Shown here: positions 8,536 through 18,524 of the stretch, one piece after another
Layout: each line of letters opens with the position of its first letter
Position numbering within the stretch: position 1 is the first letter of the stretch
From: Veillonella sp. VA139
Lineage (GTDB): Bacteria; Bacillota; Negativicutes; Veillonellales; Veillonellaceae
Reading direction: 5' to 3'
Length of the DNA: 64,000 bases
Assembly (NCBI RefSeq): GCF_003992005.1
Contig: NZ_RQVL01000008.1
Span: forward strand, 16,138 to 80,137
Notes under the pieces: generated by a model
Told to the model about the DNA's origin: nothing
Seen by the model: the letters and a program-made list of their open reading frames with translations, nothing else
The model's database searches: none
Translations under genes and position numbers: made by a program

Positions 8536-10760
8536 TGGTAAGTACTATAAATACCCCTCAGGAGCATACATTTAATAAAGAACGAGAATATGGACAATTT
8601 ATGGACCGTGTTCGGTCCTATTTACCAGAAGAAGACTGGCCAGTCATAGAGCGTGCGTTTGCACTGGCAGATAAAGCCCATGCGCCACAAAAACGGGTTT
8701 CTGGAGAACCGTATATCTTGCACCCATTAGGGGTTGCCACTATATTGAGCGAACTACAAATTGATCGATCTACCTTGGTATCTGCTTTATTACATGATGT
8801 AGTGGAAGATACAGAGATAAGCTTAGAGGAAATAGAAGAACAATTTGGACCAGAAGTGGCGTTCTTGGTAGATGGGGTTACAAAACTGAATCAATTTCAG
8901 TACCAAACGAAAGAAGAACAGCAAATCGAAAATTATCGGAAGATGATTTTAGCCATGGCAAAAGATGTGCGTGTAGTGGTTATCAAGCTGGGGGACCGCT
9001 TGCACAATATGCGTACTTTAAAGCATATGCGACCTGATAAACAACAGCGCATTGCCCAAGAAACATTAGAAATTTTTGCGCCATTGGCACATCGCTTAGG
9101 TATTTTTAATATTAAATGGGAACTAGAGGACTTATCGTTCCGCTATTTAGAACCAGAAAAATATTATGACCTAGTACAACAGATGAGTGAAAAACGACAA
9201 GCTCGTGAGGATATCGTCAATGATACTATGAATACTTTGAAAGATGCTTTGGAACATGCTCATATTAAAGCAGATGTAAAAGGTCGTCCCAAACACTTTT
9301 ATAGTATTTATAAGAAGATGAAAAAGGACAATCGTGATTTATCGCAAATTTACGATTTGTATGCAGTGCGTGTCATCGTAGATACAATTCCAGATTGTTA
9401 TGCTGTGTTAGGTACAGTACATAGTTTGTGGAAACCGTTGCCGTATCGCTTTAAAGATTATATTGCCATGCCGAAGTCGAATATGTATCAATCCTTGCAT
9501 ACCACCGTCATCGGTACGAAAGGTCAGCCCGTAGAAATTCAAATTCGTACTTGGGATATGCATCGTGTATCTGAATATGGTGTAGCCGCTCATTGGCGCT
9601 ATAAAGAGGGCAATAAAGGAAAGGCAGAAGCTGATTTTGATGCAAAGGTAGGCTGGATTCGTCAAGTTCTTGAGTGGCAAGATGCCAGCGATCCGAAAGA
9701 ATTGTTGAATGCATTAAAACTAGATGTCTTTACAGGGGAAGTATTCGTCTTTACCCCAAAAGGTGACGTTATGAAGTTGCCAAAAGGCACAGTGCCACTG
9801 GATTTTGCCTATCGTGTTCATACCGATGTGGGCAATAAATGTGTAGGAGCCAAAGTTAATGGCAAGATTGTTCCTCTAGATTATGAACTGCAAAATGGTG
9901 ACATCGTTGAAATCGTCACTTCTAAAAATGGAAAACCTCGCTTAGACTGGTTAAATATTGTTGGTTCTACAGAAAGTAAGACGAAGATTCGAAACTGGTT
10001 CAAGCGAGAAAATAAAGAAGAAAATATCGTCAAAGGCCGCGAACTATTAGAAAAAGAAGCGAAACGCTTAGGCTATGATTGGAAAGACTTAACAAAAAAT
10101 GGTCGTCTAGAAAAGATTGGAAAATCTTTGAATGCTGGTGGCGAAGCTGAGTTGTACTCTGCCGTTGGATTTGGTGGACTTTCAGTGAATACAGTATTGC
10201 TTAGATTAGTGGACATTCATAAGCAGGAAGTCGCTAAGGAAGAGCAGCGAAAAGATACAATGGCTGTTATCGACCGTCTCAAAGTAAATCAAGGGAAATC
10301 CAAGAAAAGTAGTAGCGGTGTTCTTGTAAAAGGTGAAGCTGGGGTGATGGTTCGTATGGCTCGTTGCTGTAATCCTGTACCAGGAGACGATATTATTGGT
10401 TATATTACAAGAGGCAGAGGTGTTTCTGTACATCGCGCAGATTGTACCAATATTGGTCATACCCCAGATGATTTGAATCGCATGATAGAAGTTGATTGGG
10501 AAGGAGCTACACAGGATCAATTCCAAGTAAGTGTGTCCGTACATGCCTATGATCGCAGTGGCTTATTAATGGAAGTGATGGCAGTATTGTCGGAAATGAA
10601 AATTAACATTTCCAATATTAATGCAAAAACTGACGATACAAAAGATGTAACAATTCATTTAATGTTAGATATTAAAGATTTGTCACAACTGGATTATGTG
10701 ATGACGAAGTTGCGTCGAGTGAAAGATGTATATTCAGTCCATCGAGGAGGGAAAGCATGA
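8535..10760 (+). CDS. rel: Rel, bifunctional (p)ppGpp synthetase/hydrolase
   Basis: Long RSH enzyme of the stringent response, 741 residues. Domains in order: HD hydrolase ([10 protein letters not shown] near 85-93), pppGpp synthetase ([11 protein letters not shown] and [14 protein letters not shown] near 255-285), TGS ([21 protein letters not shown] near 405), a Cys-rich zinc-finger region ([20 protein letters not shown]) and a C-terminal ACT domain ([20 protein letters not shown]). Intact HD and synthetase motifs suggest both activities. It overlaps recJ by 1 nt and dtd by 4 nt, as in many Firmicutes where rel and dtd are neighbours. Confidence 0.95.
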   Translation: MVSTINTPQEHTFNKEREYGQFMDRVRSYLPEEDWPVIERAFALADKAHAPQKRVSGEPYILHPLGVATILSELQIDRSTLVSALLHDVVEDTEISLEEIEEQFGPEVAFLVDGVTKLNQFQYQTKEEQQIENYRKMILAMAKDVRVVVIKLGDRLHNMRTLKHMRPDKQQRIAQETLEIFAPLAHRLGIFNIKWELEDLSFRYLEPEKYYDLVQQMSEKRQAREDIVNDTMNTLKDALEHAHIKADVKGRPKHFYSIYKKMKKDNRDLSQIYDLYAVRVIVDTIPDCYAVLGTVHSLWKPLPYRFKDYIAMPKSNMYQSLHTTVIGTKGQPVEIQIRTWDMHRVSEYGVAAHWRYKEGNKGKAEADFDAKVGWIRQVLEWQDASDPKELLNALKLDVFTGEVFVFTPKGDVMKLPKGTVPLDFAYRVHTDVGNKCVGAKVNGKIVPLDYELQNGDIVEIVTSKNGKPRLDWLNIVGSTESKTKIRNWFKRENKEENIVKGRELLEKEAKRLGYDWKDLTKNGRLEKIGKSLNAGGEAELYSAVGFGGLSVNTVLLRLVDIHKQEVAKEEQRKDTMAVIDRLKVNQGKSKKSSSGVLVKGEAGVMVRMARCCNPVPGDDIIGYITRGRGVSVHRADCTNIGHTPDDLNRMIEVDWEGATQDQFQVSVSVHAYDRSGLLMEVMAVLSEMKINISNINAKTDDTKDVTIHLMLDIKDLSQLDYVMTKLRRVKDVYSVHRGGKA

Positions 10761-11206
10761 GAGCGGTTGTACAACGTGTAAGTTCTTCTTCGGTTACCGT
10801 AGATGGGTCTGTCATTGGTAGTACGAAGCAAGGTCTTTTAGTGCTAGTAGGTGTAACAGATACGGATACAACAGAGGATGTGCAATATATCTGCGATAAG
10901 GTCAGTCACTTACGCATCTTTGAAGATGAACAGGATAAGATGAACCTATCCGTATTAGATGTAGGTGGTGAGGTGTGCGTAGTGTCGCAATTCACTCTCT
11001 ACGGAGATGCGCGCAAGGGTCGTCGACCGAACTTTATGAAAGCAGCACCACCAGAGATGGCAGAGCGGTTATATCTGGAGCTAGTAGAGGCTTTCAAAGG
11101 AAGAGGTTTAATAGTGAGTACAGGTCAATTTCAAGCCCATATGCAAGTGGAATTGGTCAATGATGGACCTGTGACGATTCTATTAGATAGTAGTAAAGAG
11201 TTTTAA
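10757..11206 (+). CDS. dtd: Dtd, D-aminoacyl-tRNA deacylase
   Basis: Removes D-amino acids (such as D-Tyr) and mischarged glycine from tRNA. The 149-residue product has the family's N-terminal [17 protein letters not shown], the SQFTLYGD motif with the catalytic-loop Ser-Gln-Phe-Thr, and a C-terminal DGPVT (usually NGPVT) that forms the cross-subunit Gly-Pro motif. It starts within the rel stop (ATGA overlap). Confidence 0.94.
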   Translation: MRAVVQRVSSSSVTVDGSVIGSTKQGLLVLVGVTDTDTTEDVQYICDKVSHLRIFEDEQDKMNLSVLDVGGEVCVVSQFTLYGDARKGRRPNFMKAAPPEMAERLYLELVEAFKGRGLIVSTGQFQAHMQVELVNDGPVTILLDSSKEF

Positions 11207-11218
11207 TGGAGTTAATAA

Positions 11219-11842
11219 ATGAAGCTATATTATATGCCCTTAGGGGCGTATGGAACAAATTGTTACATTGCGCATAATGAAGCAGATAATACGTGTTTAG
11301 TCACAGATCCGGGTGATGAAGGAGAAAAACTCAAAGACATTTTAGATAGTCATGACTTTAAAGTACAAGGAATCTTACTAACTCATGGTCACAGTGATCA
11401 TATTGGAGCGGTAAAAACGTTGGTGGATGCGTATCATGTGCCAGTGTATATTCACGAAGGTGATGCGGAGTGTCTGACGAATCCAGAAGTGAATTTAAGT
11501 GCTCATTCTGGTCGTTATATAACGGCAGAAGTGAACGATGTTCGCTATGTGAAAGAGGGCGATACGATTTTCTTAGGGGACACTACCTTTACTGTGATTG
11601 AAACGCCAGGTCATACACCAGGTGGTGTGTGCTATTATACAGAGGGGACCTTGTTAGCTGGTGATACCTTGTTTCAAGGGTCAGTGGGTCGAACAGACTT
11701 CCCGAATGGTAATTTTGAGCAGTTAAGTAAAGGGATTAAAGAAAAGCTTTATACATTACCAGATGATACAAAGGTGTATCCAGGTCATGGCGGACAAACT
11801 ACCATTGGTGATGAAAAACAATATAATCCCTTTGTACGGTAG
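11219..11842 (+). CDS. Metallo-beta-lactamase-fold hydrolase (glyoxalase II-like)
   Basis: A 207-residue zinc hydrolase. The THGHSDHIG motif (HxHxDH), DPGDEGEKL, the later ETPGHTPGG, GDTLFQGSVGRTD and C-terminal PGHG supply the metal ligands of the glyoxalase II/YcbL subgroup. The C-terminal glutathione-binding domain of true glyoxalase II is absent, so the natural thioester is unknown. It lies 12 bp after dtd, an arrangement common in Firmicutes. Confidence 0.87.
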   Translation: MKLYYMPLGAYGTNCYIAHNEADNTCLVTDPGDEGEKLKDILDSHDFKVQGILLTHGHSDHIGAVKTLVDAYHVPVYIHEGDAECLTNPEVNLSAHSGRYITAEVNDVRYVKEGDTIFLGDTTFTVIETPGHTPGGVCYYTEGTLLAGDTLFQGSVGRTDFPNGNFEQLSKGIKEKLYTLPDDTKVYPGHGGQTTIGDEKQYNPFVR

Positions 11843-11850
11843 GTGATAGG

Positions 11851-12921
11851 ATGGGAAATAAAACTATACAATATTGGCTTCGTTGTATTTTACTGGTCTT
11901 GGCTAGTATTGGTTTATTAATCGCCTTACCAGTAGTCATTCCTTTGATTATTGCGGTCATATTAACATTGCTATTATGGCCATTAGTCAATATGACGCAA
12001 ACGTGTGCAAGGCGGTATTGGAAACAATGTCCACGCTGGATTGCCATCATTCCATCATTTATCGTGGTAGCATTGATTTCTACATTGCTGGTGCGGTATG
12101 TCATGTTACCAGTAATCGGCGAATTAACTAAATTATTATTCAATTTGCCATATGTATTAGATCAATTTGTAACAGTGGTGAAAGGATTACAAGGTATCGA
12201 TGGAGAAAGTATTATACCTCACCAATTTGAAGGAATTATCAACACTACCTTGATAAAAATTGGTAATTATGGTGTAGATTTGGCACAACGTGGTGTACTG
12301 GCCATTGTGTCCTTTGCTAGTACCTTATTACAATTATTATTGGTACCGATTTTAACATTCTACTTATTGAAAGATGGACGCACCATCAAGCGAGCTGTGT
12401 TAGATATTTTTTCTAGCCCTACATCAGCTCATTTAGAAGAAGTGGTGAATGATATTCTTCGCACATTAGGTGGATATTTACGAGGACAATTATTGTTAGC
12501 AAGCAATATGTTCTGTCTCACCTTTATCGTGTGCTACTTCTATGACTTGCCGTATCCCCTTGTGTTGGCGGTATTGGCAGGCATTGCAGAATGGATTCCC
12601 ATCATTGGTCCCTTCATCAGTGCCGGACCAGCTATTATATTAGCGGCGGTCATCAGTGGCCCTCTAGCGGTGAAAGTTGCCATTACATACGGTATTCTAC
12701 AACTACTAGATGGACAAATCATCATGCCCAAGATTATGGGGCATGTCATTAATCTTCCCCCATTAGTGATTATTACTGCTATTTTTGTAGGTGGTTATTT
12801 CTTTGGTATGATTGGCATGATGACAGCCGTACCATTGACAGCTATCGCACAAATTATAGCAAAACGCTTATGGTATTTTAATAGATATTATGTATTACAG
12901 AAAGAGGAACATCATGGATAA
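11851..12921 (+). CDS. AI-2E family transporter (putative permease)
   Basis: A 356-residue membrane protein with paired N-terminal segments (LLVLASIGLLIALPVVIPLIIA written in part), a long soluble loop, and the family's C-terminal block containing PTILTFYLLKDG-like LVPILTFYLLKDGR, ILRTLGGYLRGQLLLA and EWIPIIGPFISAGPAIILA. The family includes TqsA and Na+/H+ antiporters as well as proteins of unknown substrate, so no specific function is claimed. The end overlaps the start of the Fur gene by 8 nt. Confidence 0.82.
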   Translation: MGNKTIQYWLRCILLVLASIGLLIALPVVIPLIIAVILTLLLWPLVNMTQTCARRYWKQCPRWIAIIPSFIVVALISTLLVRYVMLPVIGELTKLLFNLPYVLDQFVTVVKGLQGIDGESIIPHQFEGIINTTLIKIGNYGVDLAQRGVLAIVSFASTLLQLLLVPILTFYLLKDGRTIKRAVLDIFSSPTSAHLEEVVNDILRTLGGYLRGQLLLASNMFCLTFIVCYFYDLPYPLVLAVLAGIAEWIPIIGPFISAGPAIILAAVISGPLAVKVAITYGILQLLDGQIIMPKIMGHVINLPPLVIITAIFVGGYFFGMIGMMTAVPLTAIAQIIAKRLWYFNRYYVLQKEEHHG

Positions 12922-13405
12922 AACAACAGAAGTACAAGCAACAATGGAAAAATTGAAAGAACGTATTAAAGATAAAAAATACAAATTGACAACACAACGT
13001 CAAATTATTTTGCAAACGTTCATTGAAGCAGAAGAAAAACATTTAAGTGCAGAAGATGTGTACATTTTAGTGAAAAAGAACAATCCAGACATTGGATTGG
13101 CGACAATTTATCGTACATTGGATTTATTTACTGAGTTAGACTTAGTGAAGCGTTTGGATTTTGGTGATGGTCGTAATCGCTATGAATTGAATAGCGATGA
13201 GTTATCTCATTTCCATCATCATTTGATTTGTGTGAAATGTGGTTGTGTGAAAGAGTTCGAAGATGATATGTTGGAAACATTAGAGTCTATTATTGCTAAA
13301 AAATTAAACTTCCACACAACTGATCATCAATTAAAAGTATATGGTTTCTGTGGTGACTGCCATGAAGCGGCAAAGGCTTTAGAAGCTGAAAAAGAACATG
13401 CATAA
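12914..13405 (+). CDS. fur: Fur-family metal-responsive repressor
   Basis: A 163-residue repressor: N-terminal winged helix (KLTTQRQIILQTF, then LATIYRTLDLF, the recognition helix region), followed by the metal-binding dimerisation domain with HFHHHLICVKCGC and a second CGDC pair for structural zinc. The frame extends 24 bp upstream, but the ATG at 12914 is preceded by GAGG. The HHLICVKCG pattern fits Fur; PerR or Zur cannot be excluded from sequence alone. It overlaps the upstream permease by 8 nt and the downstream hemZ by 8 nt, so the three genes are translationally linked. Confidence 0.85.
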   Translation: MDKTTEVQATMEKLKERIKDKKYKLTTQRQIILQTFIEAEEKHLSAEDVYILVKKNNPDIGLATIYRTLDLFTELDLVKRLDFGDGRNRYELNSDELSHFHHHLICVKCGCVKEFEDDMLETLESIIAKKLNFHTTDHQLKVYGFCGDCHEAAKALEAEKEHA

Positions 13406-15020
13406 TACATACTGGTATGACGGGCCTCAAGAGTTAGGGTCCGTCATGGCACACCAGTGCGGAGCGGTGGGATTATTTTCATCGAAAGAAAATCCAGACT
13501 TTATCATCCATGTATCGAATGGTGAGGAAACTCAATCTATTTCGTTGGCACAGGAATTAGTTCATGGAATAGGCATCCAAAGAGGATCTATTAAAGGTGA
13601 GTCCGTACCATCAAAGAAACGAACAGGTGAACTAAAGTTAGACAATACTCACACACACATAATTGTGCAGTTGCTCTGCCACATTAGCGTACAGTGCGAA
13701 TTGTTGGATACGATGATACAGGAACCATCAAAAGTATATGCAGACTACCTCTCTATTTGGGCTCTTTCAGGAAAAGACACTGTGGAAGGGCGCAAAGTGA
13801 TAGGACGAGAAGTCTTGTCAGAGCTTAGACGTATATTGGGTGTGAAGACTAGTTTGTGGGGCACATTAGTAGGCGTACGACCTACTAAGTTGACTCATAA
13901 ATTATGGGATTCTTTAGGTGACATAGACCGAGTTCGGCAAGAACTGGAAAGTACCCATAGTATTAGCCATGTAAAATGGAAATTATTAGAGCAAGTGGCA
14001 GTATTGGAACGCCCGTATGTGGCACATGTACAACAATCTCCTAAGGAGATTAGTTTGTATAGTGGCATTCCCTTTTGTGAAACGCATTGTACCTATTGCT
14101 CCTTTCCTTATGGGCTCATTCAGCACTATGGACAGGTACAAGATTTTGTGAATACCTACCATCGTGATATAGAACATATGAAAAGACTTGTTAAACGTCA
14201 TGGTTTAGAGGTACAATCCTTATACATGGGTGGAGGGACTCCAACCAGTCTAGATGATGGAGACTTTCACCATATTGTGCATGCATTGGGAGATGTGATT
14301 CCAAAGGGTCGTGAGTTTACTGTAGAAGCAGGTCGTCCTGACTCATTGAATGCTAACAAGGTTCAATCTATTGTAGATTCTGGTGTGACTAGGATTAGCT
14401 TGAATCCTCAAACGATGCAGGATGAGTTGTTACGTATCATTGGCAGAGGCCATAGCGTAGCAGAGTTTTTATCTATGTATGACTATGTGGCGAGCCACAC
14501 AAGTTGTTCTATTAATATGGATTTTATTGCAGGATTACCACGTCAAACAGTAAAAAATATGGTGGAGAATGTGCGATACATAGAACAATTACGTCCTCAT
14601 AATGTAACGATCCATACGTTAGCGTTGAAAAAAGGGAGCCCATTATATGGAAGTCGCTTTGCCAATGAAATCCCTTCTGAAGATGTGGTCCAAACTATGC
14701 TAGATGAAACTCATACAGCTTTGCTGCAACTAGGCTATATACCGTATTATATGTATCGTCAACAATACATGGTGGGGCAAATGGAGAACATTGGCTACAC
14801 CTTGCCAAATTATGAAAGTATCTATAATATCCAGATGATAGAAGAACGGCAGTCCATACTTTCCATAGGACCTGGAAGTGTGTCTAAATGGATAGGTGGC
14901 AGTGATTTTAGGCAACAAAAACAATACATGCCGAAAGATGTAGATACGTATATTCAAGATATACAACGACTATTAGAGAAACGTACTTTACTAAGTAATG
15001 AACATTGGAGGGACAGCTAG
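13398..15020 (+). CDS. hemZ: HemZ-type coproporphyrinogen III oxidase-like radical SAM enzyme
   Basis: A 540-residue radical SAM protein. The cluster motif CETHCTYCSF (Cys at 227, 231, 234) has the C-x3-C-x2-C spacing, followed by MGGGTPTSL (SAM binding) and MDFIAGLPRQT. An N-terminal domain of about 200 residues precedes the radical core, as in Bacillus HemZ, an oxygen-independent coproporphyrinogen dehydrogenase homologue. The in vivo role of HemZ outside full heme pathways is uncertain, and no other heme gene is visible here. It starts inside the end of fur and its TAG overlaps the GTG of hisS. Confidence 0.85.
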   Translation: MHNTYWYDGPQELGSVMAHQCGAVGLFSSKENPDFIIHVSNGEETQSISLAQELVHGIGIQRGSIKGESVPSKKRTGELKLDNTHTHIIVQLLCHISVQCELLDTMIQEPSKVYADYLSIWALSGKDTVEGRKVIGREVLSELRRILGVKTSLWGTLVGVRPTKLTHKLWDSLGDIDRVRQELESTHSISHVKWKLLEQVAVLERPYVAHVQQSPKEISLYSGIPFCETHCTYCSFPYGLIQHYGQVQDFVNTYHRDIEHMKRLVKRHGLEVQSLYMGGGTPTSLDDGDFHHIVHALGDVIPKGREFTVEAGRPDSLNANKVQSIVDSGVTRISLNPQTMQDELLRIIGRGHSVAEFLSMYDYVASHTSCSINMDFIAGLPRQTVKNMVENVRYIEQLRPHNVTIHTLALKKGSPLYGSRFANEIPSEDVVQTMLDETHTALLQLGYIPYYMYRQQYMVGQMENIGYTLPNYESIYNIQMIEERQSILSIGPGSVSKWIGGSDFRQQKQYMPKDVDTYIQDIQRLLEKRTLLSNEHWRDS

Positions 15021-16294
15021 TGGCTATTCAAAAACCAAGAGGGACACAAGATTTATTGCCGAGTGTTCTTGGAAATTGGTACTATATTGAAAATACCATT
15101 CGTCGATTATGTAAGACCTATGGATTTGAAGAAATTCGTACGCCTATGTTTGAAGAAACGGGCTTATTTTTACGCGGTATTGGGGAAACTACAGATATCG
15201 TGCAAAAAGAAATGTATTCCTTTCCTACAGGAGATAAAAAAGATCAATCTTATACATTGCGTCCTGAGGGGACGGCTTCTGCGGTGCGTGCCTATTTAGA
15301 GAATAAAATCTACGGCCAAGAATCCATTACAAAATGGTTCTACATTGGACCTATGTTCCGTCACGACAAGCCACAAGCAGGTCGGTATCGTCAATTCCAT
15401 CAATTTGGTGTGGAGTTATTAGGTACACAAGCACCAAGTGCTGATGCGGAATGTATTTCTCTTGTCTTGCAATTATTACGTGACTTAGGTTTAAAAGATT
15501 TGAATGTAGAAGTAAACTCTGTAGGTTGTCCAACGTGTCGTCCTGCGTATAGAGAGAAATTAATTGCTTTCTTTGAACCGAAAAAAGAAGAATTGTGTGA
15601 ACTATGCCAAAGCCGCTTATACAAAAACCCATTGCGTATCCTTGATTGCAAAGAAGAAACATGTCAACAATTAGCAGTGGGTGTACCTGAGTTAAGTGAA
15701 AATTTATGTGAAGAATGCCAAGATCATTTTCATCATGTGAAAGAATACTTAACTGCAGCTGGCGAAAAATTTAGTTTAAATCCACGCTTGGTTCGTGGGT
15801 TAGATTATTACACGAAAACTGCCTTTGAAGTACAGTACACTCCATTGGGGTCTCAAAGTGCTGTTGCTGGTGGTGGTCGTTATGATGGTCTTGTAGAAGA
15901 ATTAGACGGACCTCATACACCGGCGGTAGGATTTGCGATGGGGATGGAACGCTTGTTATTGGCATTGGAAAAACAAGGCTTATTACCAGAACAAGGACGA
16001 GAAGATTCCGTCTTCGTAGTGGCATTAGGAGAAATGGCACAAAAAGAGGCTTTCAGAATTACAAATACCTTGCGTAATGCCTATGTAAAAGCAGAAATGG
16101 AAGGTTCTGGTAAATCTATGAAGAGCCAAATGAAGTATGCTAACAAAATTAACGCAAAATATGTTATTATAATTGGTGATAATGAATTAGCTGAAGGTAA
16201 AGTCATCTTAAAATATATGGATACATCTGAACAAGAAACGGTATCCTTAGCTGAGATTACAAACCGTATAACTGAGTTAGTGAAAGGAAATTAG
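15020..16294 (+). CDS. hisS: Histidyl-tRNA synthetase
   Basis: Class II synthetase that charges tRNA-His. Motif 2 region [20 protein letters not shown], the histidine-binding [12 protein letters not shown], motif 3 [15 protein letters not shown] and a C-terminal anticodon-binding domain are present. The GTG at 15020 is chosen because GGAGGG lies 7 bp before it and the following residues ([13 protein letters not shown]) are the usual N-terminus; the frame extends only 15 bp further up. It is followed by aspS after 1 bp, the usual Firmicute hisS-aspS pair. No T-box leader is visible because the gene is internal to an operon. Confidence 0.96.
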   Translation: MAIQKPRGTQDLLPSVLGNWYYIENTIRRLCKTYGFEEIRTPMFEETGLFLRGIGETTDIVQKEMYSFPTGDKKDQSYTLRPEGTASAVRAYLENKIYGQESITKWFYIGPMFRHDKPQAGRYRQFHQFGVELLGTQAPSADAECISLVLQLLRDLGLKDLNVEVNSVGCPTCRPAYREKLIAFFEPKKEELCELCQSRLYKNPLRILDCKEETCQQLAVGVPELSENLCEECQDHFHHVKEYLTAAGEKFSLNPRLVRGLDYYTKTAFEVQYTPLGSQSAVAGGGRYDGLVEELDGPHTPAVGFAMGMERLLLALEKQGLLPEQGREDSVFVVALGEMAQKEAFRITNTLRNAYVKAEMEGSGKSMKSQMKYANKINAKYVIIIGDNELAEGKVILKYMDTSEQETVSLAEITNRITELVKGN

Positions 16295-16295
16295 A

Positions 16296-18092
16296 ATGGA
16301 AACTATGAAAGGTTTACACCGTACACATCATTGTGGAACTATCGGTGCAGAACAAGTAGGAACAGAAGTGGTTCTTTGCGGTTGGGTAGAGCGCCGTCGT
16401 GATCATGGTGGATTGATTTTTATTGATTTACGTGACCGATCTGGGGTTGTGCAAATCGTGGCATCTCCTGATCACAATATGGATTCTTTCCATAAAGCAG
16501 AAGATGTACGTAACGAATATGTATTGTGCGTACGTGGTACCATAACAGAACGTGATGCAGCGGCTGTGAATCCTAATTTACCAACTGGTAAATATGAAAT
16601 GTATTGTGAAGAGTTACGTGTATTGAATGCAGCGAAAACACCTCCATTCTATATTCAAGACAATATCGATGTAGATGAAAATATTCGTTTAAAATATCGT
16701 TATTTAGATCTTCGCCGTCCAGAAATGCAAGCGAACTTGATGTTGCGTCACAAAGTGACAAAAGCAATGCGCGACTTCTTTGATAACAACGGTTTCTTGG
16801 AAATTGAAACACCTATGTTGACAAAAAGTACACCAGAAGGGGCACGTGACTACTTAGTTCCATCTCGTGTGAATCCTGGCACATTCTATGCATTACCACA
16901 ATCTCCTCAAATTTTCAAACAAATTTTGATGGTAGCTGGCTATGAAAGATATTTCCAAATTGCTCGTTGTTTCCGCGATGAAGATTTACGTGCGGATCGT
17001 CAACCTGAATTTACTCAATTGGACATCGAAATGAGTTTCATGGATCAAGAGCAAATCTTGACGATGCAAGAGCAAATGATTGCCCATGTATTCAAAGCTG
17101 CACAAGATGTGGAAATTCCATTGCCAATGCCTCGCATGACTTGGGATGATGCGATGAACTTGTATGGTTCCGATAAACCAGATATTCGTTTTGATATGAC
17201 TTTCACAGATGTAACAGACTGTGTGAAAGATACAGAGTTCAAAGTATTCCGTTCTGTTATCGACAATGGTGGTCAAGTAAAAGGTATCGTCGTAAAAGGC
17301 TATGCGGGCATTCCTCGTCGTGAGTTAGATGATTTGACAAACTTCGTAGGTATCTACGGTGCCAAAGGTTTGGCTTGGGCTTGCTTCAATGAAGACGGAA
17401 CCATCAAATCTCAAATCATGAAATTCTTAGGCGAAGATACAGTGCGCAATATCGGTGCGAAAATGAACGCAGAGCCAGGCGATTTGGTATTGATGATTGC
17501 GGACAAACCTGCAGTTGTAGCAAAAGCTCTTGGTGAGTTACGTCTTGAAATGGGTAAACGCCGTGGCTTAATCGATGAAAATAAATTGGCATTCTTGTGG
17601 GTAACAGATTTCCCTATGTTCGAATACGATGAAGAAGATAAACGTTTCGTAGCAATGCATCATCCATTCACATCTCCACGTGAAGAAGATATGGACTTGT
17701 TAGCTACAGATCCAGGTGCGGTGAAAGCTATTGCCTATGACATGGTATTGAATGGTGTTGAAATCGGTGGTGGCTCCATCCGTATTTATCAATCTGATGT
17801 GCAAGAAAAAGTATTCAATGCGATCGGCTTGAGCACAGAAGAAAGTCGTTCTAAATTCGGCTTTATGTTAGATGCTTTTGAATATGGTGCACCTCCACAT
17901 GGCGGTTGTGCCTTCGGTTTAGATCGTTTGGTAATGTTGATGGCGAAACGTCAATCCATTCGTGACGTAATTGCATTCCCTAAAACACAAAGTGCATCCG
18001 ACTTGATGAGCCAAGCTCCATCTGAAGTTGCGCCAAAACAATTGCGTGAATTACATATTAAAACAGATGTAACAAAAGAAAAGCTAGTATAA
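16296..18092 (+). CDS. aspS: Aspartyl-tRNA synthetase (bacterial type)
   Basis: A 598-residue class II synthetase. N-terminal OB-fold anticodon-binding domain ([20 protein letters not shown]), motif 2 ([18 protein letters not shown]), the bacterial GAD insertion domain in the middle and motif 3 ([16 protein letters not shown]). The [20 protein letters not shown] segment is typical of bacterial enzymes. Whether it also charges tRNA-Asn depends on the presence of gatCAB, which is not in the window. A perfect inverted repeat 40 bp downstream may terminate the operon. Confidence 0.97.
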   Translation: METMKGLHRTHHCGTIGAEQVGTEVVLCGWVERRRDHGGLIFIDLRDRSGVVQIVASPDHNMDSFHKAEDVRNEYVLCVRGTITERDAAAVNPNLPTGKYEMYCEELRVLNAAKTPPFYIQDNIDVDENIRLKYRYLDLRRPEMQANLMLRHKVTKAMRDFFDNNGFLEIETPMLTKSTPEGARDYLVPSRVNPGTFYALPQSPQIFKQILMVAGYERYFQIARCFRDEDLRADRQPEFTQLDIEMSFMDQEQILTMQEQMIAHVFKAAQDVEIPLPMPRMTWDDAMNLYGSDKPDIRFDMTFTDVTDCVKDTEFKVFRSVIDNGGQVKGIVVKGYAGIPRRELDDLTNFVGIYGAKGLAWACFNEDGTIKSQIMKFLGEDTVRNIGAKMNAEPGDLVLMIADKPAVVAKALGELRLEMGKRRGLIDENKLAFLWVTDFPMFEYDEEDKRFVAMHHPFTSPREEDMDLLATDPGAVKAIAYDMVLNGVEIGGGSIRIYQSDVQEKVFNAIGLSTEESRSKFGFMLDAFEYGAPPHGGCAFGLDRLVMLMAKRQSIRDVIAFPKTQSASDLMSQAPSEVAPKQLRELHIKTDVTKEKLV

Positions 18093-18131
18093 CTGAATTT
18101 GTCCAATAGAAAATTGTTATACTTATAAGAT

Positions 18132-18169
18132 AAGGAACGGTGTATTTTTTCTTGAAATGACCGTTCCTT
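18132..18169 (+). terminator. Perfect inverted repeat after aspS, possible terminator overlapping the 6S promoter
   Basis: AAGGAACGGT (18132-18141) is fully complementary to ACCGTTCCTT (18160-18169) across an 18-nt loop. The 3' side runs into TTCT rather than a long T tract, so termination strength is unclear. The loop contains the -35 element of the 6S RNA promoter. Confidence 0.55.
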
Positions 18170-18180
18170 TCTGCTATACT
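18152..18180 (+). promoter_or_regulatory. Promoter of the 6S RNA gene
   Basis: TTGAAA (18152-18157), 17-bp spacer, TATACT (18175-18180). Transcription start expected near 18187. Confidence 0.75.
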
Positions 18181-18186
18181 ATGGAT

Positions 18187-18364
18187 ATAGAAATTCCTGC
18201 TATGTACGTGTTATATCGCAGTTTTGAGCCAACATTTTAACTTAGGGATTCTCGCTCTTGTAAGGGCGCTCTGCCTCTATGAGGACTGTAATCTTACAAG
18301 GAGGAAACCCACCTGCCTTTGCAGGATCAAAACACGGTATGGATACGGCATAGTGGGGCTTTTA
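18187..18364 (+). ncRNA. ssrS: 6S RNA
   Basis: About 178 nt with no protein frame that folds as a long rod. CTATG (18200-18204) pairs with CATAG (18349-18353) and extends outward through wobble pairs; GTTTTGA (18221-18227) pairs with TCAAAAC (18327-18333); CTTGTAAG (18257-18264) pairs with CTTACAAG (18293-18300). Between the last two lies a large open region with a small hairpin on its 3' side (CCTGC 18312-18316, GCAGG 18321-18325). This is the open-promoter-mimic layout of 6S RNA, which binds housekeeping RNA polymerase holoenzyme. It has its own promoter and terminator. The position just after aspS also fits what I recall of Bacillus bsrA. Confidence 0.8.
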
Positions 18365-18366
18365 TA

Positions 18367-18395
18367 AAACCGCCTAAGGGTGGTTTATTTTTTTT
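18367..18395 (+). terminator. Intrinsic terminator of 6S RNA
   Basis: AAACCGCC (18367-18374) pairs with GGTGGTTT (18379-18386, one G-U pair) and is followed by ATTTTTTTT. Confidence 0.88.
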
Positions 18396-18524
18396 GCATT
18401 ATTAGGAACATATAGACTATATAACTGAATAATTGTATAATAATGTATAAGCATATATGTTTGCACTACTGCATGTACGGTAGCAGTTATCAATATACGA
18501 TGGTAGATATAGGGAGGTGTAAGA

